A stretch of 51,808 nt of DNA from Opitutales bacterium (lineage in GTDB: Bacteria; Verrucomicrobiota; Verrucomicrobiia; Opitutales; Seribacteraceae): assembly GCA_028042835.1 (NCBI GenBank), contig JAOFOL010000013.1:1-51808 (forward strand), written 5' to 3'. The first letter of the stretch is position 1, and each line of letters opens with the position of its first letter. Below are positions 1 to 12,000 of the stretch, in pieces. Below the pieces are notes generated by a model. That model ran no database searches, had not been told where the DNA came from, and saw only the letters and a list, made by a program, of their open reading frames with translations. The position numbers were made by a program, and so were the translations under genes.

Positions 1-3000
1 GTTGTCAAGGAAGGATCAACGGAAACAACATTGTTCTGAGCAAGTTCCACAGTTACTAATGCAGTTTTTTGTTCAAATGGTGACGCTTCAATAATTAAAG
101 TACCAGGGTTGTAAGTAATTGAATAATTGGATGGAATAAAATTCGGACCCCGAGCTAAGTTTGGAACAATATCATAAGTTCCGAGACCCGCATTTTCGTT
201 TCTTCCTTCACTAAACATAGATACAAAGAAAATTTCTTCACCACCTTGGAGTCCATTGACCTCAAACGCCTCTTCATCTAGAATAGCTTCTCTGCCGTAG
301 GTTTTAATTTCATCTTTAGCTTTTACATACAAAGACGCCGGTTGGATCGTTACTGGTGCAGTCAGTTTATTTAGGACAGGAATAATGTAATTACTTGCCA
401 ACCCTCCTGAACTTTCGGACATGTCCTCTAATGTGATTGCACTTATATACTTATCTAGTTCAGCAACATCTTTAGAGCTCGCAGTGGCTCCACTGAAATT
501 TAATTTTTCGCCCTTTACTCCGGTGCTGATTATTATGTCAGCCCCAGTAAGGGTCTCACTTGTGTCATAAATGCGACTGGCACTCAGACCCACAGTCTTT
601 TTACTTATAGTAACTGGTGCATTAATAGAATCTAGACTTGGTAAGTTGTAGTTACTAGCCAGCCCGCCTGATCCGTCGACAGCATCTGTTAGAGAAATTG
701 TATCGATGTACTTATTTGCTACCGCTACATCCTTGGAACTCGATGTCGATCCTATGTGCGTCAATGTTTCTCCACCCACCCCGGTGGTGATGACTACATC
801 ACTTTCAGTAAGATCAATCGTTCCATCATAAATTCGTTCAGCAAATAAACCCACGGTCTTGGGATTGATAGTCACCGGAGAATTACCTGCATTTAAAGTA
901 GGTAGTTTATAGTTCGTCACTAAACCTCCTGATCCATCAATCGCATTCTCCAAGGAAATATTATCGATGTATTTATTGCTTGCTGCCACATCCTTCGAAC
1001 TCGATCTGGCTCCCCTGTAGCTCAATGTTTCACTTCCAACCCCAGTATTTAGAGTTACATATCCTGTCAAATCCATATCTGCATCATAAATTTTATTTGC
1101 GGATAAATTTACCGTCTTCCGAGAAATCGTGACCGGGGCATTAACGGAATCTAAACTGGGTAATTTATAGTTGCTATCCAATCCTCCTGATCCGTCCGTG
1201 GCAGCTCTTAAAGTGATCGCATTAATATATTTATTGGCTACTGCCACATCCTTGGAACTGGATATTGTTCCCGAGTGCGTTAAATTTTCAATGCCTATTC
1301 CGGTGGTGATGGTTACATCAGTTCCAGTCAGGTCTGCTGTTCCGTCATAAATACGGCTTGCACTCAGCCCCACAGTCTTTTCAGTTATAGAAACTGGTGC
1401 ATTAATAGAATCTAGACTTGGTAAGTTGTAGTTACTAGCCATCCCGCCTGATCCGTCGACAGCATCTGTTAGAGAAATTGTATCAATGTACTTATTTGCT
1501 ACCGCTACATCCTTGGAACTCGATGTCGATCCTATGTGCGTCAATGTTTCTCCACCCACCCCGGTGGTGATGACTACATCACTTTCAGTAAGATCAATCG
1601 TTCCATCATAAATTCGTTCAGCAAATAAACCCACGGTCTTGGGATTGATAGTCACCGGAGAATTACCTGCATTTAAAGTAGGTAGTTTATAGTTCGTCAC
1701 TAAACCTCCTGATCCATCAATCGCATTCTCCAAGGAAATATTATCGATGTATTTATTGCTTGCTGCCACATCCTTCGAACTCGATCTGGCTCCCCTGTAG
1801 CTCAATGTCTCACTTCCAACCCCTGTCGTAATTCTTACATCAGTGCCAACTAAATCCATGGTTCCGTCATAAATTCTTTCTGCACTTAAACTTACGGTCT
1901 TCTCATTAATGGTCACAGGGGCTTTGATCGGATCCAAAATCGGTATTTGATAATTACTAGCTACGCCACCCGATCCATCCAACGAATTCTCTAAGGTGAT
2001 ATTGTCGATATACTTATTACTCATCGCCACATCTTTCGAACTCGCGGTCGCTCCGCTGTAATTCAAAGTCTCACTGCCTACTCCCGTAATCAGAGTTACA
2101 TATCCGGCCAGATCCACTCCAGCATCATAGATTTTACTTGCTGATAAACTAACTACCTTCTCAGTAATGACCACCGGAGCATTACTCGCATCCAACGCTG
2201 GTATTTTATAATTACTCGCCAACCCACCGGTGCCATCGGTTGCATCGACTAAGGTGATCGCATCAATATATTTATTGCTCACCACCACATCCTTAGAACT
2301 CGCGGTCGCTCCACTGTAATTCAAAGTCTCACTTCCCACTCCTGTGGTGATAGTCAAATCGCTTCCAGATAGGTTTATGCTTCCATCGTAAATGCGACTC
2401 GCAGATAAACCGACTATCTTCTCAGATATGGTCACCGGTGCATTGATCGCACCTAAAGTAGGTGTTTGATAGTTACTGGCTAATCCTCCCGATCCATCAA
2501 TCGCATTTACCAAGGTGATCGCATCAATGTATTTATTGCTCACCGCCACATCCTTGGCACTCGCGGTCGCTGCACTGTAACTTAAAGTTTCACTACCCAC
2601 TCCCGTACTCAGGGTTATATAACCGGTCAGATCGACTCCTGCATCATATATCTTGCTTGCGGACAAACCAACCGTTTTCTCCGAAATGGTCACCGGTGCA
2701 TTGACCGAATCTAAACTCGGCAATTTATAATTACTTCCCAAACCTCCCGATCCATCAGTTGCATCCACCAAAGTGATCGCATTAATATATTTATTACTCA
2801 CCGCCACATCCTTTGAACTCGCGACCGCTCCACTGTAATTTAAAGTCTCACTCCCCACTCCCGTGGTGATCGTTAAATCCTCTCCTGTTAGATTTATGCT
2901 TCCATCGTAAATACGACTTGCCGATAAACCGACGGTCTTTGCTGAAATGATCGCCGGTGCATTGATCCCATCCAAACTCGGCAATTTATAATTACTTGCC

Positions 3001-6000
3001 AACCCTCCCGATCCATCAGTTGCATCCACCAAAGTGACTGCATCAATATATTTATTACTCACCGCTACATCCTTTGAACTCGCACTAGTTCCGCTATGAC
3101 TCAAAGTCTCGCTGCCAACTCCTGTTGTAATTGTTACATCAGTACCAATAAGATCGATTGTCCCATCATAAATACGGCTAGCAGATAAATTTACCATCTT
3201 CTTACTAATCGTTACCGGTGCATTGACGGCGTCTAAACTCGGATTTTGATAATTGCTACTTAACCCTCCTGATCCATCTATCGCATTCTCTAGAGTGATC
3301 CCATCTATATACTTATATAATATAGCCACATCCTTCGAACTAGATGTGCCTCCACTGTAGCTCAAAGTCTCACTCCCCACTCCTGTTGTGATGGTTACAT
3401 CATTGCCAGTAAGATCGATTGTTCCATCATAAATGCGATTAGCGGATAAATTCACAGTCTTCTTAGTAATCGTTACCGGTGCATTGGAGACATTTAAAAT
3501 CGGTTTTTGGTAATTACTGCTTAATCCTCCTGAGCCATCCGTTGCATTCTCTAGAGTGATCCCATCTATGTACTTATTTAATACCGCCACATCCTTCGAA
3601 CTGGATGTGCCTCCAGTATGGTTCAAAGTCTCACTTCCCACTCCTGTTGTGATTGTTACATCATTGCCAGTAAGATCGATTGTTCCATCATAAATACGAT
3701 TGGCAGATAACTCCACAGTCTTGGGTCTGATCACATTGGATACATCTGCATGGAGTAATAATTTATAGTTGCCAGCATCCGTACCGCTTAGAGCAAGTCC
3801 GCTGAAACTCACCCTATTTGCGAGCAATACATTCTTTTCATTAAATTCAGCAGAGACTGAACCTGAATTAATTAAAAGATCATCCCCAGAGTATGGACTA
3901 CGATCAGTTGAGCTACCTAATGCAGAAGAAACCTCATTTTGTAGTACAGCAGTTCCAAAGATTTGTGCGTTAGGATTCCCATCGTAACTTTTATCAGAAC
4001 TTAACAATCCAATAACATTAAGCTCTTTTGTACTAATATTCGCCGTGGTGGCGGTTTGATCTGTTATTGCATAATTATCCTTATCAACTCCACCGTAACT
4101 GCTGCTCAAGTTCACCGTCTTACCTGCAGCCACATTCTTATCTGTAAAGACACCCGTGGTGGTCACTGTCACATCATCACCTGTTATCCAACCAACCGCA
4201 CCGCTCACATTCACAACCACATCCGTTAAACTATTATAAACTTTGTCATTTGCAGTAAGCCCACTGATCGTAATGGGTTTGGCCGTGATATTCGCGGTGG
4301 TGGTCGATTGATTAGTAATCGTATAGTTATCTTTATCAGAACCTCCATAACTGCTGCTTAAATTCACCGTCTTACCCGAACCTTTGTTTTTATCTGAAAA
4401 CGATCCGGTCGCATTTACTGTAACATCATCTCCTGTTATCCACCCACTTGCTCCACTTGAATCAACTCCCACTACAGTTGTCTGATCATAGATCTTATTA
4501 CTTGCAGTGATTCCACTGATCGTAATCGATTTCTCAGTGATAGCTGCTGTGGTACTGCCCTGGTCTGTTATCGTATAATTATTTTTATCCACTCCTCCAT
4601 AGCTACTGGTTAAAGTAACCGTCTTACCTGAACCTACATTCTTATCTGAGAAAAGACCAGTGGTTGCGACCGTCACATCATCACCCACGACCCATCCGCC
4701 TGCTCCACTCACATCAATTCCTGCTGTTATTGCCCGGTCATAAGTCTTATTGTTAGCGGCGATGCCACTCACCGTAATCGGTTTGGCTGTAATATTCGCT
4801 GAGGTGGTGGCTTGATCTGTTATTGCATAATTATCCTTATCCACTCCACCGTAACTGCTGCTCAAGTTCACCGTCTTACCTGCAGCCACATTCTTATCTG
4901 TAAAGACACCCGTGGTGGTCACTGTCACATCATCACCTGTTATCCAACCAACCGCACCGCTCACATTCACAACCACATCCGTTAAACTATTATAAACTTT
5001 GTCATTTGCAGTAAGCCCACTGATCGTAATGGGTTTAGCCGTGATATTCGCGGTGGTGGTCGATTGATTAGTAATCGTATAGTTATCTTTATCAGAACCT
5101 CCATAACTGCTGCTTAAATTCACCGTCTTACCCGAACCTTTGTTTTTATCTGAAAATACACCTGTAGTCGCCACGGTTACATCATCTCCCACGATCCACC
5201 CGACTGCTCCACTGACATTCACATTCACATCCGTTACACGATTATAGACTTTATTGCCTGCGGTTATTCCACTGATCGTAATGGGCTTGGCGGTTATATT
5301 TGCAGTCGTGCTTGTTTGGTCGCTGATCGTATAATTATCTTTATCAGCCCCTCCATAGCTGCTTGTCAAAGTAACCGTCTTACTTGAACCTACATTCTTA
5401 TCTGAGAAAAGACCAGTGGTTGCCACGGTCACATCATCTCCCACAATCCAGCCACTCGCTCCACTCACATCCACACTGGCAGTTGTTAAACGATTATAAA
5501 CTTTATGATTCGCATTTATTCCACTGATCGTAATGGGCTTGGCGATAATATCTGCAGTCGTGGTCCCATTATTAATCCGATAATTCCCGGCTGCGGCACC
5601 AGTTAAATTACCATTATTTAAACTCAAAGTAACCGTCTTCCCTGCACCTACATTCTTGTTGTTAAAATTTGCAGGATCCGCACCAAGAGAACCCGTATCC
5701 AAGGATACAACATCCGAAAATAAAATCCCGTTTAAAGTACCGTAATTACTAATGGTGGCATCGTTTGAGGCATCATAGACTTTATTTGATGCGGAAAGTC
5801 CGGAAATCGTTAAGAGCTTTTTGGTTTTACTTAAAGTTCCGTTCACATAAGAGATATTGTAATTATTGATATTAAAAGTGCCACCAGTCAAAGCACTTGG
5901 CGTAATATTGTAACTGTCAACATTGGCGGTGGCCAACTCACCACCTCCTGCAGCGGTTAAAGTTACCGAGCCTACCGACTCTCCGTTTTGTAAACCATAA

Positions 6001-9000
6001 GTTGCATTAGGTCCAACCTTAGAAAAAGCAGATGCACCATTCAGGGTAGCAGAGTTACCATATACCTTGGATTCATTATTCGCCTTGATACGAAGATTCC
6101 GTTGGTTGATCGTAACATAATTATTTGCTGCATGGTGAGAGGTTAAATCAGGCAATGTATAATTGGACGCTAACCCTGCTCCCGCTCCAACGCCGTTTAC
6201 TAATGTAAAATGAGTAAAATAATTATTGGCATCATTTACATTATTGTACGCAGTTTGAGCTCCGGAAAATCTTAAGTTTTCTCCAGCAGAAGTGGTGATC
6301 GTCACCGTATCGGAATTATCCACAACATTCGTACCATCATAAAGTTTAACAGCGCTGAGTTGCACTTCATTCGTCGTTATTTGGCGACTTTCTGTAGGAT
6401 TGACTAAGTTATAATTCCCTGCACCTGTTCCCGTCAGACCAATATTGCTGAAAGTAACTGTTCGGGTACCAATATTCTTATTATCATATTGAGCGGTAAC
6501 TCCTTCAGCAGAATTTGTATTTACCAAACTGACTGAATCCACGGAAAAAGGTTTTCCGTCATTACTGGCTCCAGTACCTGCTGCAATAGTTGCCTGTAAC
6601 GCCGCGGCTCCGTTGACAACCGCATTGCTATTCCCATTGTAAATCTTATCTGCACTGCTTACCCCACTAACTGTCAGGTCTTTCTTGTTGATATCAACAC
6701 GATTATTGCTGGAGTGATAAACCGTCAAATTTGGTAATGAATAGTTGTTGACCTTTTCTCCATTGTCCCCGGCCTGCAGAGTGATTGCATTCACAAAACG
6801 GGTATTTGAAACATCCTTACTATTACTTGTGGCTCCCGTATAATTTAATACCTCCGAGCCAACTCCTTCGATAATTGATACATCACCTGTTAAATCGGTT
6901 GTACCATCATAAGTTTTGGTAACTCGAAGATCTACTTCCCTGGGGTTGATAGCTACATAATTATAATCTGAATTAAAGGAGCCAGTAGAATGAATCTTAT
7001 AATTATTGGCAATCCCTCCATTTGCACCGTTTGTAAAAGAGATGGAGGTAACATAGTTATCTACCGTGGAAGCATCATCATCAGGACCATCCACATCGTC
7101 ATCCGCAAGGTTAGCTGAATACCCTAACCTTTCGCTGCCGACTAGACCCGAATTCGTTACTCCTGAAACTTGTCGAATTCCTCCAACATAGTTGTTATTA
7201 TTCCATCTTACTGAAGTGCCATTATATGTTTTGGAAGTTCTGATACCAAGAGAACGTTGTAAAATTTTCGCAGAAGCGGACGCCTGATCCGTGATCGTGT
7301 AATTATTTACATCCGAACCACCATAAGATGAATCGGATAGGGTAACTGTCTTGTCTAATTCAGACCCGTTGACATTTTTAGTGTCAAAAAGACCAGATAT
7401 ACTTGAAACGCTCAAATCGTCTCCAACCACCCTTCCAACCGTACCCCAATTGATCGTGGATGGATCTACAGTAAGAGCCGTCCTGCTCCCATTATATGTC
7501 TGATCATCTACGGTAATTCCGGAGATAGTGATCGGTTTGGGGTTAATGGTAACATTATTATTGTTTGTATTCCCAGGTGTAACCGTGATTGAATTTTTGC
7601 CACCCGCATTCCAAAGTTGTTGTCCACTGAATTGATAATCGGAAATAAAACCAGTGGTATTCTCACCAGAAGCATGATCGTTGTATCTTGCATCTGCCGC
7701 ATCGGATAAGGTGATATTATTGATATAAGTTGTATTTCGAACATTGGTATCACCAATCAAAGTACCAGCATCCTCAGTTGCTGTAGTTACTCCGGAATAT
7801 TGCAAACTTTCCCCAGTTATGCTCGTATCTAAAGTAAGAGAAGAAAGAGTAGTGGTTGAATCATAAGTCTTGGTTGCATTAATCGTAATATTTTTAGGAT
7901 TTACCCGAACTGGTGCATTGGAGGTATTGAACCCTCCAGGTAAGGATGGATGATTCTCACCGGGAAGAATATAGTTTTGGGGAAGAAACCCACTACCTGC
8001 CGGGTCTGATTGCATCACCACTTTCGTGATATGTGAATCCGTCTTATTTACTGCAGCATTATAACCGCCCTCATGGGGTAAAACATTAGTCACCTTATTT
8101 AAATCAGCTCCGATTACATGTTGGTTATTAATCGTACCTGAATTTGCATGTCTCGCTAATCCAGAATGAGGACCGTAAGAGTAGTAAAATCTTTCGTTAT
8201 TAATTAAACCCGTTTTCTCGCTCGAATTATCTGATGGATCGAGGATTTTAACATCGTTAATAAGAACACCACCACTATAACCATAACCGCCCGATTCACG
8301 CGCAAATTTTTCCCTTAGGTAATTCGTACCATCATAGGTTTTAGTAGCAGGAATGTACAGGATGGGGCGTTGATTAATTCTTCCATCTTCTCCTTCCAGC
8401 ACATTTACAGATAGTAGATAGTTGGACGCATCGGCTCCTTCCAAGGCAATATTCTCAACCTTAAATTTTTTATCAATTATGTCATACATCGTGGTATGGG
8501 ACTCGACTCGTGGAGTACCAGTATGCTCCACATTTTTATCGCGAAACCATATTTCTTTATCATTACCATCCAAGATAGGATTGTTTGCACCGTCCTTCAG
8601 AACGGAGCGATAGGTTCCAACCCCTGAGGCAGTAACGGCATCTGAAGTACCAGCACCATTATTTTCAACACCCGGAACAGCGATGGACAACCCCTTCATG
8701 TCTGGGTCTCCGTCATAAATCTTAATTTTGCCTCCACTCACGGAAGGGTCCAAAGTCTTGGGGGAGACTGTATGTGCACCAATAACTTGAACCGAATTAT
8801 CGAAATCAGATGCATTGTTAGTTACTGCAGATGCTTCCAAAATATAGGACCCGACAACTAATTTTCCTGAAGTCGAGTTAACCGCAGATGCAGGGGAAAC
8901 TGTAAAAACGATACTGTCATTTGAATGATCTCGAACGGTGACCTGATTAGTTGACTTGGAATAGGTGTGGGCCGAGGAACCCAGTGCGATCGTCTTTGTC

Positions 9001-12000
9001 CCGGTGTCATCACCATCCGAATGGTCGGAATCGATGTAATAATAAGAAACCGAATCTAAGTTGTAGGTAACAGAATCACCATAGGTACTACTGGCATCAG
9101 TGACATCTACAACCAACTGATTTTGTGGAATAATGGAAAAAACCCCGTTTTGAAAATTAAAGGAATAATTCGCGGCGGTTAGTCCGGATGGAGTCAGGTC
9201 GTAAGTATTCCCCCCTGGACTTTTAGGAGTTCCACTGCGACTGAAGGAAAGAGTCCCACCAAGAACTCCCGCACTCTCCCCCTGAGCAAAGCCATGATAG
9301 GTCACCCCATTGTAGCCAGCAGGGTCGCTCTGACCAGTAAATGTAAAAGAATCATTAGCCCTAGCAATCAAGGGGGCTTTTGCAATTTCTACACCTGAAA
9401 CAACCAAAGTTGTTGCAGGAACACCTCCAATCGTAATTTCATAATCTGTAGGGTATGACTTTGGACTCTGATCGGAGGCGTCTGCGGTTTCGGAAAGAAA
9501 ATTCACCACCAATCCGGAAATCGTTAAAGTTTTTCCTGTACCTGCTGTGGCTGAGCTGTATACGGCTGACTCATAACTGACATCCGCACTTGCATCTCCC
9601 GTGACCAAACCAACGAAGTCATATTGTGGGGAAAAAGTAACCGACGCATCGGGGGAAGCATCATAATTCTTGGTCGTATTGGTTGCGGTATTTAAAGTTA
9701 TGGTTAACGCCTGTTTATTAATGGTGACTTTATTCTTTGTCTCATTTCTGGATCCCAAATAAGGAGTTTTATAATTAGTAGCCTTCCCAGGTCCAGAACT
9801 TGCATTTTGTAAAGTTATCCGATTGACAAATCTTTGGCTATCCACCGAAGCAACATGATAGTTGTAGGTTTTAGCATTGGTGAAGGTTAAACTTTCGCCA
9901 GCAACCAAATTGCCAACAGTCAATTCTCCTGGATCCAAAACATTGTTTCCATCATAAGTCTTTACCGCAATCAGAGTTACCTCCTTAGGCGTGACGCTTA
10001 CGGTGCCTCCAGTAATCCCATAACCAAGTTTTCTAAGATTGTTGTTTAAAGCGTAAGGGGTTGCTTCATAAACTCCATCCACCCAACTACCACGGGCGTC
10101 AAGATATTTGAGCACACCCGAATGAACTGAGTATGTAGGGGTTGGAGATGCGGTATCATCCACAATATTGCTCGCGGAATCAAGTGTATCTCCGTTAACC
10201 AAACCACTACTTGCGGTAATTTCGTTTAGATTTAAATCTTCTCCGTAAATCCTGCTTTCTGTCGTTAGAGTTGCTGTGGGTTGTTCGCGATATACAGCGA
10301 ATTTCCCTGAAGTTAGATTCTGCCAATTACCGGATGAAAAATCAGTTGTATCATCTGCGTTGTAGCGGAATCTCCCTGTACCCGAACCAACCAGATTGGT
10401 CAGCCCGGTGGAAGCTGAAATATCTCCTGAGAAAAAAGTGGCCCGCCCCGAAGTAGCTCCCACTGAAATCGCAGGGGAACTGGAAATAACTATACTTCCT
10501 CCAGTTTCAGTTCCTGCATTTTCATTTTTCCCGGCTATCACCCGGATGGCATCGGTTGTATCATTGGAGGTAGTAAGATTAGCTCCGATGGTTACATTAT
10601 CATTAGCTTCGAGTAAGATAGTGCCAGCTCCTGCGTTAAGAGGTGCGTTACTTGAAAGTCCACCGGTGGTCTTCAGTATCTGTGTGCCGGAATTGATTGA
10701 TCCACTCCCGCCAACGGAAAGACTATCTTCCCCGTCTAAAGTTACGGATCCACTACCAGCACTTATTGAACCATTCAAATTCAAATTATCGTTGGCATCG
10801 ATATTTACGGAGCCGTTATTTGCACTGGTATTAAGAACTCTCGAACTGTTTACAGTTACATTATTTACAGCATCAATATCCATTGAACCGGATGTTATAT
10901 TCGCCCCAATCGTTACGCCTCCTCCTGCATTGAGTGTGAGTGCACCCGCTGCAGAATTAATGGTCGCATTTACCGTGATGCCAGTTCCTGCGTCCAAGCT
11001 GACTGCCCCCCCGCTCGCACTCGTGTCCATAGTGTTATTGATAGTAATTGCACCGTTGTCTGCATCTAAATCCAATGAACCCGCAGTTAAATCTCCGCTT
11101 ACAGTCAAATTATTTGTCGTATCAAGTTTGAGGACTCCAGTGCCGACATTAATCGGATCGTTCACTGCAAGATTTCTTCCGGCATCAAGAGTAAGGTTAT
11201 TGCCCGAACCACTTGTGATACCGTTGGTAACAGTAAGATCATAGTTCCCGCTTCCAGTGGCAATTGTGATATTGTTGGAAAATAAGGCGTTACTGATTGA
11301 GGTTGGATGAATTGTCGTAGTACTGCTGGCTGTAAAACTAGTAGGAAAGCCTGCATTATATGAGCCCGAGTTACTGATTGTGATATCGCCTGGATCCAGA
11401 AGCCAGTCTCCTACCTTACCGTAGGGTGCGAGGGTTGAAACCCTCGCATCATTGATATCCAGAAAATGGCCGGAAGTTTCCACGCTGCCACCATCTCCAC
11501 CTCTCATTCCCCCGTTGGCATAGATTTCTCCATTCACCAAAGTTTTAGATTCCAAATCAAAAATATCTGACCACAAAACGACTTTCCCTCCGTCTCCTCC
11601 TCCCAATGCACTGACATCGATCAGGGTCCTTTCCTTCATTAAGACCTCATTGGCTTGAAGCAATGCATGGGGATTATCAAACACGCGAAATTCTTGATTA
11701 GCTCCGCCCTGCCAGTCACCTCCAATCAAAACTTGCCCACCACCCGTTTCTCCTGTTGCAGAAATGACTGAATCATCGAGTAATTCTATCTTTTCACCCT
11801 CCACCGTAATTAAACCTCCCTTACCAGAATCAGAACTAGAATCGAGCAATCCTCTATGCTCAACTTTACCTCCGACTCCGGCTGTCAGAATAATTCTGCC
11901 AGCTTCTTGTTTAATACCGGCAGCTTGTATCGTCCCAGAATTTCTGATCAACCCACGAAAAAGATCACCCTCAGCTTGTGCGGATAACACAACCATGCCG

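Noticed and set aside
340-5545. Regular repeats that might be read as a CRISPR array
   Set aside because: Units are 252-261 bp, entirely coding, and have no short identical repeats with unique spacers. They are protein domain repeats.
10396-11244. A 282-codon plus-strand open frame
   Set aside because: It lies wholly antisense to tpsA, which encodes clear beta-helix repeats there. The plus frame is a low-complexity Pro/Leu/Ser/Val mirror of those repeats.
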